A DNA stretch of 64,000 nt from CAZAFL01 sp964484465 (GCA_964484465.1 CAZAFL010000005.1:62001-126000); one strand, 5' to 3'; shown: positions 54,946 to 63,343, counted from the stretch's first letter. Notes: generated by a model from the letters alone, not told the origin. Numbers and translations: made by a program.

Positions 54946-55661
54946 GCTTAAAAGATAAAGTAGCGATTATCACGGGTGGCGGGAGGGGAATTGGCAGGGC
55001 AATAGCGCTGGTGCTCGCGAAGGAAGGAGTAAATGTTGTCATCTGCGCAAGGACGCAATCGGATATTGATTCCGTGGCGGAGGAAGTGCATGCGGCTAAC
55101 GGCCATGCTCTTGCAGTACATGCAGATATCTCCCGCGAGTCTGAAGTAAAATTATTAGTTTCGAAGACCATTGACCGGTTCGGTCGGGTTGATATTCTCG
55201 TCAACAATGCCGGTATCGGCGCTTTCGCAAGAGTAGAAGATCTTGCGACAGAGGATTTCGATGCCATGTGGGGCATTAATTTGCGGGGGGTATTTCTTTG
55301 CACACGTGAAGTCCTCCCATTCATGAATAAACAGCGTGAAGGGGATATACTCAATATCTCATCCCTCGCGGGGAGAAATGCTTTTGTGCGTGGAGCAGGA
55401 TACTGTGCCACCAAGTGGGCGCTAATCGGGTTTGCGCGATGCCTGATGTTAGAAGTTCGCGAACATAATATCCGGGTCGTTACGATCTGCCCGGGTTCGG
55501 TTGAAACCGGTTTTGGCGACCGCTCTGCCGAATCGCCACGGAGTTCTGGTAACATCCCGAAAGCGGAAGATATTGCAAATGTTGTTCTACACACATTAAT
55601 GATGCCCCGCCATGTGATGGTGAGTGAGGTGGATATCCGTCCAACCAACCCCAAAAAATAG
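54942..55661 (+). CDS. Short-chain dehydrogenase 2 of the pterin operon
   Basis: 239 residues from TTG 54942, overlapping the previous stop by four bases. Classical SDR: GGGRGIGRAIA, NNAG, SSLAG and YCATK near residue 153. ICART after strand 2 also suggests NADPH. It resembles the previous gene moderately, so they are related but not a recent duplicate. Two reductases would suffice for the keto reductions from 6-pyruvoyl tetrahydropterin to tetrahydrobiopterin; one could equally be a general 3-ketoacyl reductase. Confidence 0.83.
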   Translation: MSLKDKVAIITGGGRGIGRAIALVLAKEGVNVVICARTQSDIDSVAEEVHAANGHALAVHADISRESEVKLLVSKTIDRFGRVDILVNNAGIGAFARVEDLATEDFDAMWGINLRGVFLCTREVLPFMNKQREGDILNISSLAGRNAFVRGAGYCATKWALIGFARCLMLEVREHNIRVVTICPGSVETGFGDRSAESPRSSGNIPKAEDIANVVLHTLMMPRHVMVSEVDIRPTNPKK

Positions 55662-55753
55662 ATTTAGGGGTTGCTCCTTTCTACGCTATCTTCTCGCAGT
55701 TGCACCTTTACCGGGAAGAATGTATTTTCAATCAGAACGAACAACAAGCAATT

Positions 55754-56740
55754 ATGGCTGAAAAAAAAGTTGGAAAAGTGGTCTTTCAACGACCCCTTTC
55801 CGATATTTTGGAATTGTTTCGTATTACTCCGGAAGACGGGAGTTCATTCCCGGAGTACAAAGCGGGTCAGTACATTGCGCTTTCCCGTGATGACTGCAGG
55901 CTTACGAAAAAAGTTGTCGCACCAGATGGTCAGATATCATATGTCTATGATCTCGACGACTCTGGCAATGTTCGATGCGGCTCGGTGACGCATTCATACT
56001 CGATTTCTTCCGCTCCTTTTGAGACAAAGCAACATCGATATCTGGAATTTTACGTTGTCCTTGAGATGGTGAAGCTGGAAACCCCCGGAAGGCTTTCAGA
56101 ATCTCTCTTTCATATCGACCCGGAAGTAGATAATAAGTTGTTGTATGTGAATAAAATTGTCGGCGAATTCACGTTGGACAAACGCGCAAGGGGGTTTCAG
56201 AATATCGTCATGGTCGGTACCGGTACGGGGCTTGCGCCGTTTGCCTCGATGCTGAAGCAGCTACACCATGAAGCTTTACAGGGGTCTCCATACAACGCAC
56301 GGGTTACGTTAATCCATGCAAATAGAACGTATGAAGAATTAGGGTATCACAATGAACTTCAATCTATTGAGCGTGAACAAAAAGTTGATTTTGTGTATGT
56401 TCCGTCTGTAAGCAGGCCAACTTCGCGAGATTTTTCCGACTCGCGGCTCGGAAAAGGGAGAGCAAACAATATCCTTCGTGCAATCTTTGGTATGCAGCTG
56501 AAGGAGGAACAGGACTTACAGGAGGCCATCAAGGCGATGGGGGAGAGAACAGCGGCGGAAAAGGTTTTGAAGAAAACGGTCAGACCGGTTCTGCCGTCGC
56601 ATCACGATCGGCAAGAATTATTGCAAAGGATGAATCCCGGGTCGACAGTTATCCTTACCTGCGGGAATCCCGGTGGGATGGATGACATAAAATATATTGC
56701 CGAGGCGAATCACGTGGGGTTCGAGAAGGAAGAGTGGTAA
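55754..56740 (+). CDS. Ferredoxin-NADP reductase-like flavoprotein
   Basis: 328 residues from ATG 55754; an in-frame TTG at 55700 gives a non-conserved extension. FAD-binding front: GQYIALS and HSYSISSAP (the RxYS-type FAD motif with His). NAD(P) domain: VMVGTGTGLAPFASML, then ILTCGNPGGMDD. Two inserts are unusual for the ferredoxin reductase fold: ~25 residues in the FAD domain (TKKVVAPDGQISYVYDLD) and ~55 residues before the C-terminus (residues ~225-285). No iron-sulfur or globin domain is attached. Electron partner unknown. Confidence 0.82.
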   Translation: MAEKKVGKVVFQRPLSDILELFRITPEDGSSFPEYKAGQYIALSRDDCRLTKKVVAPDGQISYVYDLDDSGNVRCGSVTHSYSISSAPFETKQHRYLEFYVVLEMVKLETPGRLSESLFHIDPEVDNKLLYVNKIVGEFTLDKRARGFQNIVMVGTGTGLAPFASMLKQLHHEALQGSPYNARVTLIHANRTYEELGYHNELQSIEREQKVDFVYVPSVSRPTSRDFSDSRLGKGRANNILRAIFGMQLKEEQDLQEAIKAMGERTAAEKVLKKTVRPVLPSHHDRQELLQRMNPGSTVILTCGNPGGMDDIKYIAEANHVGFEKEEW

Positions 56741-56774
56741 CAACAGATAGTATCGGTGTAACGCCGTTGTTACC
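56736..56774 (+). terminator. Inverted repeat between convergent genes, possible terminator
   Basis: A perfect 9-base repeat (56736-56744 with 56766-56774) encloses a 21-base loop that can itself pair at CGG...CCG. A run of eight T begins at 56782 on the plus side. It overlaps the stop codons of both convergent genes. Confidence 0.45.
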
Positions 56775-57022
56775 TATGACATTTTTTTTGAGAATCGGGA
56801 AGATAGGGCATCCACACACGATTTACAAAAATAAATAATTTTATAATCCCCGATTTGTACCTCGGCGAGAAGAGTTCTGTCAAAACTCTTGTTGCAAATC
56901 ATACATTTTTCAAGTTCTTTTTTTTCAACTCTTGAAATTCTATTTGTAATAACCTTGTATCCGAACAATGCAATAACAATGACCGCAAGCAGGAAAAGAC
57001 TTGCAAGAATTGTCACAACCAT
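56774..57022 (-). CDS. Small membrane protein with zinc-ribbon-like cysteines
   Basis: 82 residues. One N-terminal transmembrane helix (~residues 4-25), a basic linker, then two CxxC pairs: CMIC near residue 40 and CKSC near residue 66, separated by 23 residues with IGDYKIIYF between. This spacing suits a small zinc ribbon facing the cytoplasm. It starts two bases after the O-methyltransferase stop, so it is co-transcribed. No family recognised; the coupling and cysteine pattern argue that it is a real gene. Confidence 0.7.
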   Translation of the reverse strand: MVVTILASLFLLAVIVIALFGYKVITNRISRVEKKELEKCMICNKSFDRTLLAEVQIGDYKIIYFCKSCVDALSSRFSKKMS

Positions 57023-57024
57023 TG

Positions 57025-57651
57025 TTACAATTTCAGACTAATTGAAACGCCGTCCCGGAGAGGAAGAATCGTACTGAAGAGATCTTTTGAAGAGTGAATA
57101 AGTCGGTTGTAGGTGAGAATTCCGGCAGTATCAGCGTCGGGTTTCTTGTCGAGGATTTTTCCACTCCAGAGGACATTATCACTGATGAGAAGCCCTCCCT
57201 TTCGCAGGCGCGGAAGCGCTTTACGAAAGGCTTTCGGGTACTGGTGTTTGTCGATATCGTTGAAAATAATATCGAATTGACCGTCAACCGTGTCAATGAG
57301 TTTCAGCGCATCACCGGCGAGAAAATGAATTCTGGTCGGAATCTTTCCGCGGCGAAAATATTCTTTCGCCTGTTCGATGTTGGTAGAGTTCCCTTCGGTG
57401 CAGAAAAGCTCACCCTCTTTTCCTATTGCCTTTGCAAACCAGAATGCTGAATACCCGAATCCCGACCCAAGTTCAAGGATCCTTTTCGCATGCAGGGCAT
57501 TGGCAAGAACGTACAATAACCTTCCGACAAGCGGACCCACGATGGGGAAATTGCGTTCGAGAGCGTATCGTTCCATATCCTCGAGGATCTGATTTCGCTC
57601 CGGCGTGACGTTCAGAAGATATTCAACAATATTTGCATGAACAATTTCCAT
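57025..57651 (-). CDS. Class I O-methyltransferase (catechol O-methyltransferase-like)
   Basis: 208 residues. SAM-binding ELGSGFGYSAFWFAKA near residue 60, then an acidic residue ending strand 2 (CTEGN), FDIIFNDIDKHQYP with metal-binding Asp residues, and ISDNVLWSGKI, all typical of methyltransferase family 3. Methylates a hydroxyl of a small catechol-like molecule with Mg2+. Substrate unknown. The predicted promoter ends 8 bases before the ATG. Confidence 0.9.
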   Translation of the reverse strand: MEIVHANIVEYLLNVTPERNQILEDMERYALERNFPIVGPLVGRLLYVLANALHAKRILELGSGFGYSAFWFAKAIGKEGELFCTEGNSTNIEQAKEYFRRGKIPTRIHFLAGDALKLIDTVDGQFDIIFNDIDKHQYPKAFRKALPRLRKGGLLISDNVLWSGKILDKKPDADTAGILTYNRLIHSSKDLFSTILPLRDGVSISLKL

Positions 57652-57658
57652 TATGACA

Positions 57659-57686
57659 AATATATGAAGAATCGTCTGAAAGTCAA
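57659..57686 (-). promoter_or_regulatory. Promoter of the O-methyltransferase gene
   Basis: Minus-strand TTGACT and TATATTTG with a 16-base spacer. The hexamer ends at 57659 and the ATG begins at 57651, so the transcript should start at or next to the start codon. Confidence 0.6.
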
Positions 57687-57786
57687 AAAATTATTATTTT
57701 CATACCGGCTTTGCTTCTTTCATAATTATTTTCAATCTTACAAAAATTAAGAAACGTAGATTGTAGAGAAATGCCGAAGAATTGCC

Positions 57787-58335
57787 ATGAATCGTCCTGA
57801 CGCCCTTTCGCTTCTCAAGGAGTATACAACGAATGACGCATTGCTGAAGCACATGTATGCTGTTGAAGCTGCGATGACGGCATATGCAAAAAAATACAAT
57901 GAGGATGCGGAGAAATGGGGAATCGTAGGTCTTTTACATGATTTTGATTACGAAAAATATCCGAATGCTCCGGACCATCCTATGAAAGGTTCCGAGATAT
58001 TGAAAGAGAAGGGATATCCGGAGGACGTGCGGCGTGCAATTCTGGGGCATGCGAGCTATACAGGAGTGAGCCGGGATACGCAGATGGCAAAGACGTTGTA
58101 TGCCTGTGATGAACTTTGTGGTTTTATCATGGCATGTTCGCTCGTGAGGCCGAATAAAATTGCCGACCTCGAAGTTTCTTCAGTAAAAAAGAAATTGAAA
58201 GACAAAGCCTTTGCGCGAAATGTCAATCGTGATGATGTGATAAACGGATGTGCCGAACTTGGTGTTTCCCTCGACGATCATATCAAATTTGTCATCGATG
58301 CGATGAAGTCTATCGCACCAGACCTCGGCCTTTGA
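57787..58335 (+). CDS. HD-domain phosphohydrolase-like protein
   Basis: 182 residues. HD superfamily: a His in LLKHMYAVE, the HD pair in GLLHDFDYEKYPN near residue 55, a further His in DHPMKG, and ILGHAS with a metal-binding His. Such small HDIG proteins hydrolyse phosphoester bonds; the substrate here is not known. YACDELCGFI and MACSLVRPNKI are conserved features in this subgroup as I recall. Stands alone, diverging from the methyltransferase pair. Confidence 0.85.
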   Translation: MNRPDALSLLKEYTTNDALLKHMYAVEAAMTAYAKKYNEDAEKWGIVGLLHDFDYEKYPNAPDHPMKGSEILKEKGYPEDVRRAILGHASYTGVSRDTQMAKTLYACDELCGFIMACSLVRPNKIADLEVSSVKKKLKDKAFARNVNRDDVINGCAELGVSLDDHIKFVIDAMKSIAPDLGL

Positions 58336-58356
58336 TTGAAAGTTGTTTGTTCTTCT

Positions 58357-59223
58357 CTAAAAGAAGTCCATCGTAAATCCGGCACCGATTGTTGTTATCC
58401 TTTTGCCAAAATATTCTCCAAACATATGTGATCCTGCGTAGTAAGCGAGATACAAGCTGGGTCCTTTTCTATCCCATGCCCCGAGTTTAACGCCAAGCTG
58501 CGCCTGGTGGGTTGCTGCGAATGCAGGTGCACCTGTTAATGATATATTATAGGCGATAAACAGATTTGCGGGTTGTTCAAGGAACCGGTGCGAGGTTTCG
58601 TAGATTTCAATTCCGGCAAGATACGCAAACCGCTGGATAGCAACTGGTCTCACCAGTGTTGCGAACGATATCCCGCCGTAGGTTCTGGCAAGGATGTCCT
58701 CATGCGCCGGGAAAATGTATGCGCCAATAAATTCTCCGAAATCTCTTGTGTACGGGATGGGTCGTTGATTATCAATCCAGGAATTAGTGGCAGAAAGATA
58801 ATGTCCATCGACAAAATGAGCGCTGTGATGAAGTATTCTGAGCCGTCCCTGAAGGATGCGATTGTCGATGGTCTTTGAAAATGAGGCGTTTCCTCCGAAA
58901 AAGCCGTCGACTGCATCTATTTGCAGACGCAGCCCCTGTACGCCTGTGACAAACGCGTATCCGAAGAAGTCCAGCCCGGCTGCAACCTCGAAATCAGGAA
59001 ATTTGACACTGACAACATCAATTGTGTTCCCGATGGCGACATTCATTTTTTCTGCATCGAGAAATTTAAAAACGCCGATTCTCGGTTCCTGAATGTTGGC
59101 TCTCAGGGGTGAAAAAAGTAATCCCCGCGGAAGGAAAATCAACCGGGCTGAAGAATCAGGGTTCTGACCGTTTGCCACAGAAGCTGTCCAAAGTATAAGT
59201 ATGAGAAAGGCGGCAAGTTTCAT
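58357..59223 (-). CDS. DUF1207-like exported protein
   Basis: 288 residues from ATG 59223, at the start of a clean signal peptide (KLAAFLILILWTASVANG). An in-frame extension upstream to 59274 would overlap the promoter and is rejected. The mature N-terminus IFLPRGLLFSPLRANIQEPR resembles DUF1207, whose members are predicted outer-membrane or periplasmic beta-rich proteins. The C-terminal half is amphipathic beta with terminal aromatic FTMDFF, consistent with a barrel. Function unknown. Confidence 0.75.
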   Translation of the reverse strand: MKLAAFLILILWTASVANGQNPDSSARLIFLPRGLLFSPLRANIQEPRIGVFKFLDAEKMNVAIGNTIDVVSVKFPDFEVAAGLDFFGYAFVTGVQGLRLQIDAVDGFFGGNASFSKTIDNRILQGRLRILHHSAHFVDGHYLSATNSWIDNQRPIPYTRDFGEFIGAYIFPAHEDILARTYGGISFATLVRPVAIQRFAYLAGIEIYETSHRFLEQPANLFIAYNISLTGAPAFAATHQAQLGVKLGAWDRKGPSLYLAYYAGSHMFGEYFGKRITTIGAGFTMDFF

Positions 59224-59245
59224 TGAATTCAAAATGTTTTCGCCA

Positions 59246-59274
59246 AATATATCAATCAAGATTGTAATAGTCAA
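59246..59274 (-). promoter_or_regulatory. Promoter of the DUF1207-like gene
   Basis: Minus-strand TTGACT and TATATTTG with a 17-base spacer, 23 bases before the start at 59223. Its -35 box is only seven bases from that of the divergent promoter. Confidence 0.7.
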
Positions 59275-59281
59275 TCAAAAG

Positions 59282-59310
59282 TTGACGAATGAAACCCGAT
59301 GTTGTATATT
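59282..59310 (+). promoter_or_regulatory. Promoter of the MoeB-rhodanese gene
   Basis: TTGACG and TATATTTG with a 17-base spacer, 87 bases before the ATG at 59397. Back to back with the minus-strand promoter at 59246-59274. Confidence 0.7.
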
Positions 59311-59396
59311 TGATATATCGTTGAAATGAGTTTATTCTAGTCGGTTGAAAAGATTAAGAGCTTATTTATCAAGTTATTAATAACATTGGCATAAAA

Positions 59397-60554
59397 ATGA
59401 GTGCGATGAATTTAGAGCTAACTTCGGGAGAAATCCTCCGGTATAGCAGGCATCTCATTATGCCAGAGATCGGACTGGAGGGACAAAAGAAACTTAAAGC
59501 GTCGCGTGTTCTTATGATCGGAGCGGGAGGACTGGGTTCGCCTGCGGGTCTATATCTTGCTGCCGCAGGAGTTGGGACGCTCGGCATTGTTGACTACGAT
59601 GTTGTAGATATGTCCAATCTTCATCGGCAGATTCTCCATTCAACCCAGGATGTCGGGAAATCAAAACTTCTCTCTGCGCGTGAAAGCATTGTCGGAGTAA
59701 ACCCTTACGTCGATGTTCAATTGTATGAAACAAGGTTTACGTCTGCAAATGCAATCGAGATTATGCGTGAATTTGATGTGATTGTCGATGGAACGGACAA
59801 TTTTCCTACAAGATATCTGGTAAACGATGCATGTGTGCTGCTCAAAAAACCCTATGTATACGGAAGCATTTTTCGTTTTGATGGACAGGTCAGCGTATTT
59901 GACCCCTTGCGGGGTCCATGTTATCGTTGCCTCTATCCTGAACCTCCGCCTCCCGGTCTAGTGCCAAGCTGCGCCGAAGGGGGTGTTCTTGGTGTCCTGC
60001 CTGGTATTATCGGTTCGCTGCAGGCGTTGGAAGCAATCAAACTGATCACGGGTCAGGGTGAATTACTTGTCGGAAGGCTGGTATTATTCGATGCCCTCCG
60101 GATGCAATTTCGTGAGCTCAAATTGAAAAAAAATCCTGACTGCCTGATTTGTGGAGAACATCCATCGATTCATGAGCTCATCGATTATGAACAATTTTGT
60201 GGTGTCTCTTCTCAGCAATCGGACGATGAGCAAATGCACCAAGACGAAATAACGGTGCAAGAACTAAAAAAACTTCTTGACCGTCATGAAGATATATTTA
60301 TTCTGGATGTCAGGGAGCCAAGTGAATATAGGATTTGTAATCTGGGAGGTCATCTCATACCGTTGAATGAGCTTCCGAAACGAATTCAGGAGCTCAATTC
60401 ATCAAGAGAGATTATCGTCCATTGCAAAACAGGCAGACGCAGTGCAAAAGCAGTAGAGTTCCTGAAACGTTCAGGGTTTACAAAAGTGAGAAACCTTGTG
60501 GGTGGTATATCTGCGTGGGCCAAGGAGATTGACTCGTCGATGCCGCAATACTGA
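59397..60554 (+). CDS. moeB: MoeB/ThiF-type adenylyltransferase fused to rhodanese
   Basis: 385 residues. Residues ~10-260 are an E1-like enzyme activating the C-terminal glycine of a sulfur carrier protein: RYSRHLIMPEIG, ATP loop GAGGLGSPAGLYLAA, VDMSNLHRQILH, DGTDNFPTRYL, zinc pairs CYRC and CLIC, and the catalytic Cys in PSCAEGGVLG. Residues ~285-385 are a rhodanese domain with IVHCKTGRRSAKA, whose active-site Cys carries persulfide. Such MoeZ-like fusions serve molybdopterin, thiamine or cysteine synthesis. No carrier protein gene is adjacent, so the pathway is open. Confidence 0.92.
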   Translation: MSAMNLELTSGEILRYSRHLIMPEIGLEGQKKLKASRVLMIGAGGLGSPAGLYLAAAGVGTLGIVDYDVVDMSNLHRQILHSTQDVGKSKLLSARESIVGVNPYVDVQLYETRFTSANAIEIMREFDVIVDGTDNFPTRYLVNDACVLLKKPYVYGSIFRFDGQVSVFDPLRGPCYRCLYPEPPPPGLVPSCAEGGVLGVLPGIIGSLQALEAIKLITGQGELLVGRLVLFDALRMQFRELKLKKNPDCLICGEHPSIHELIDYEQFCGVSSQQSDDEQMHQDEITVQELKKLLDRHEDIFILDVREPSEYRICNLGGHLIPLNELPKRIQELNSSREIIVHCKTGRRSAKAVEFLKRSGFTKVRNLVGGISAWAKEIDSSMPQY

Positions 60555-60614
60555 TGATTGCTTCCAGCGTTCTTAAGACTCTTACTCACATCGAGGAACT
60601 CTTCTGCTGCCTTC

Positions 60615-60643
60615 TTGAAACTCTTCTAATATTTTCATACATT
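60615..60643 (+). promoter_or_regulatory. Promoter candidate before the barrel gene
   Basis: TTGAAA and TACATT with a 17-base spacer, 45 bases before the ATG at 60688. Confidence 0.45.
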
Positions 60644-60687
60644 CATCCACGTTTGCATTATTCAAATACATTATCCGGAGAATTTGT

Positions 60688-61458
60688 ATGAAACGAATGT
60701 TTGTCGTCTGTGTGTTGATGTATATCCTTCAATCGTCATTTCTTATTGCACAGGAGGAGCCGAAAGATGAAGAAATTCTTCCTCCCAAGCGATCTGCTGC
60801 GGCGAAGATCGGCGGAGCTGTGGGATTTACCCCTTCGTGGCTTTTTATAGATATTGGTCCTATCAATCAGGTTCTCAACAACGCGCAGGCGGCACCGTTC
60901 GACAATGGCCGATTAATGATGTATGGAGGTCAGGGTTATGCGTACGTATTATTTGTCCCAAACCTCCGCATTGGCGGCATGGGGGCAGGCGGAACAATGA
61001 CCTCCAGGTCGCTCTCCGGGAATATTCGACGGGATATCGAACTTTCGGCGGCTTTTGGCGGCGTAACATTGGATTACGTGATCCCTGTTGCCCCCAGGTT
61101 TGACCTTACGTTAGGGATGCTGTTTGGGAAAGGAGGAATGGACCTTAAAATCACGCGCGATGATGGGCAAGCGAAAGCATGGGATGATCTGTGGAATAAC
61201 TATGGCAATAATTTTTCTCCCACGCAGGACTATACGCGCAAACTATCGAATTCATTTTTTGTTTATCAGCCTTCTGTCAATGTTGAATTTAGCCTGCTCC
61301 GATGGATCGGTCTTCGGGCAGGGGTCAGCTATATGGCTATCAGCGGCAGCGATTGGACACTCGATGACCGGTACGATGTCTTTGGTGTTCCGAGCACTAT
61401 CAGCGGTAAGGGGTGGATGATCAATACAGGTATTTTCCTGGGAACGTTTGTTTACTGA
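60688..61458 (+). CDS. Outer-membrane beta-barrel protein of unknown function
   Basis: 256 residues. Signal peptide ends near LIAQ (residue ~22), followed by an acidic spacer (EEPKDEEILPP). The rest is alternating amphipathic strands rich in Gly and aromatic residues (GGAVGFTPSWLFIDIG, VNVEFSLLRWIGLRAGVSYM), ending GIFLGTFVY, a good BamA recognition strand. Good CGGAGA ribosome site. I associate similar unnamed proteins with the Ignavibacteria but recognise no function. Confidence 0.7.
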   Translation: MKRMFVVCVLMYILQSSFLIAQEEPKDEEILPPKRSAAAKIGGAVGFTPSWLFIDIGPINQVLNNAQAAPFDNGRLMMYGGQGYAYVLFVPNLRIGGMGAGGTMTSRSLSGNIRRDIELSAAFGGVTLDYVIPVAPRFDLTLGMLFGKGGMDLKITRDDGQAKAWDDLWNNYGNNFSPTQDYTRKLSNSFFVYQPSVNVEFSLLRWIGLRAGVSYMAISGSDWTLDDRYDVFGVPSTISGKGWMINTGIFLGTFVY

Positions 61459-61479
61459 TGAACCAAAGTCTTCTGAACG

Positions 61480-63258
61480 CTATCGGTGTTTGCTCTCCGT
61501 AAATTGAATACTCTTCCATTGTTGGAACAAAGGTTTCAGTTTATTACGCTGATATTTCCCGGTTGAAGTAACCGGAATATCATTTCCAAAGATGATAACT
61601 TTCGGACATTTTTGGAATGAAAAGTACCTGCGGCAATAGGAGATGATATCGTTTTCCGACAATGTTGCACCTGCGTCGGGTTGCACATAGGCGCCGATTT
61701 CCTCGCCATACCAGTCGTTATCGAAGCCGACTGCAATTCCTGCTTTTACTCCAGGTATATTCATCAGAACTTCGTCTATTTCGAACGGTGAGATGTTCGA
61801 GCCCCCTCTGATGATAAGCTCCTTTATCCTTCCTGTGATAAAAAAGAATTTCCTGCCGGCCGGGTCGGTTTTGAAAAAGCCTTCATCACCGCTGTGAAAC
61901 CATCCTGATTTGAATGCCTGATCATTAGCTTCGCGATTGGCGTAATAGCATTTCATAACATTGTGGCCACGGATCACAATTTCCCCTTTTACTCCCTCTG
62001 AAATCTCTCTTCCTTCGCTGTCATGAATTGCCATTTCATTCGGTGAAATTGCTACACCGATGGAGGGGAAACCATAATCGTTGAGCCAGCGCCGGTGCTC
62101 ATCAGGAGGGAGGTCGACCGGCAGGAAGCATGAATAACATGTTGTTTCAGAAAGCCCGTATCCGTGGATGATCGGAATGTTGAATTTCTCTTCAAACTTC
62201 GATGCTAATTCCACTGTAAGAGGTCCGGCTCCACAAATGATGTGCCTGAATTGTGAGAGGTCATATGTCGATACATCGTGGTTTTCATGCAGAAGAAATT
62301 GAAGCAACGTAGGAACGACACTGACGATACTGACGCGTTCATTACAAATTCGTTCGAAAAATTTGTCTGAATGAAATTTTTGATTCAGGACGACACTTCC
62401 TCCGGCATAAAGTGGGGTCATGAGTGTGACAACCGTACCGTTGACGTGATGTATCGGCAGGACGCACATCATGACCTGTCCGGGTGTCAGCCTGTGCCAA
62501 TCTGCGATTGCTTTTGCGTCGATGAGGAGATTATAGTGTGTGAGCACAACACCTTTCGGCAAACCGGTGGTACCCGAAGTGTAGACAATCATTGCTTCAT
62601 CCCCGAGCTCCGGTTCGCGGTCGAGGTGCATCTCTGAATTCTTCTTTGAAACCTGATCATGGAAATTCAACAATCTGACACCTGAATCCAACCTCGCTTC
62701 GGGATTCGTAAAGTCAGAAGGATTCTCCGGTTGGTTGGAAATAGAACGGTTGTGTGTATCGACCAGGGCAATCGTGTTCAGACTCGGCGTTTCGTTTATG
62801 ATTCTCACGACCCGGTCGATGAATTGTTTCCTGACGAATGCCAGCTTCGCTTGAGAATGTCGTAAGATATACCCGATCCTTCTGTCGTCCTCTCCAACGT
62901 TGATGGGCACAACCACAGCACCGATGAGCCACGCTGCAAAATACTGGATAACCGTATCCGCATGGTTGAATGCAATCGTTGCTATCCGGTCTCCGTGGGA
63001 AATACCTTCCGTTAATAACAAGTTTGCGGTTTTCCGGACAAGGTTGTAAAACTCTGAATACGAATAATGCACTCGTCCCTGTTCTGCGTTGTCATCAGAA
63101 TAGAAAACGAGCCAGACTTTTTCCCGGTTTTTTGCAACCTGCTGCTGTAAAACATCCCCTATGTTGCGATAAGGTGTCTGATAATCATGAGGGAGGATTC
63201 CGCACACAATGTGCGCCTCTAAAATGTTTGTTTGAATGCTGTCGGGTGTCTGAGACAT
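61480..63258 (-). CDS. AMP-forming acyl-CoA synthetase/ligase
   Basis: 592 residues from ATG 63258; a TTG at 63306 would add 16 non-conserved residues. ANL superfamily: P-loop IVYTSGTTGLPKGVVLTHYN, HGYGLSETT, the SGWFHSGDEGFF motif with the AMP-binding Asp, GRIKELIIRGG hinge, and the catalytic Lys region STGKYQRNKL near the C-terminus. Activates a carboxylic acid as acyl-AMP and transfers it to CoA. Substrate probably a fatty or aryl acid; not decidable. Soluble, cytoplasmic. Confidence 0.92.
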   Translation of the reverse strand: MSQTPDSIQTNILEAHIVCGILPHDYQTPYRNIGDVLQQQVAKNREKVWLVFYSDDNAEQGRVHYSYSEFYNLVRKTANLLLTEGISHGDRIATIAFNHADTVIQYFAAWLIGAVVVPINVGEDDRRIGYILRHSQAKLAFVRKQFIDRVVRIINETPSLNTIALVDTHNRSISNQPENPSDFTNPEARLDSGVRLLNFHDQVSKKNSEMHLDREPELGDEAMIVYTSGTTGLPKGVVLTHYNLLIDAKAIADWHRLTPGQVMMCVLPIHHVNGTVVTLMTPLYAGGSVVLNQKFHSDKFFERICNERVSIVSVVPTLLQFLLHENHDVSTYDLSQFRHIICGAGPLTVELASKFEEKFNIPIIHGYGLSETTCYSCFLPVDLPPDEHRRWLNDYGFPSIGVAISPNEMAIHDSEGREISEGVKGEIVIRGHNVMKCYYANREANDQAFKSGWFHSGDEGFFKTDPAGRKFFFITGRIKELIIRGGSNISPFEIDEVLMNIPGVKAGIAVGFDNDWYGEEIGAYVQPDAGATLSENDIISYCRRYFSFQKCPKVIIFGNDIPVTSTGKYQRNKLKPLFQQWKSIQFTESKHR

Positions 63259-63343
63259 ACGGTATGATTTAACGTTGTCGCTTAAGCATACAAAAAAAAC
63301 ACCCAACTTGCACAGTCGCCGGAATGAGATATTAGAAAGAAGA

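Noticed and set aside
54923..55654. Long minus-strand open frame (about 240 codons) opposite the second SDR gene
   Set aside because: The plus strand encodes a fully conserved dehydrogenase with all catalytic motifs; the antisense frame has no recognisable domain and is a by-product of codon bias.
55646..55673. CAACCCC/GGGGTTG hairpin spanning the end of the second SDR gene
   Set aside because: Seven-pair stem with a 14-base loop and no following T-run; not counted as a terminator.
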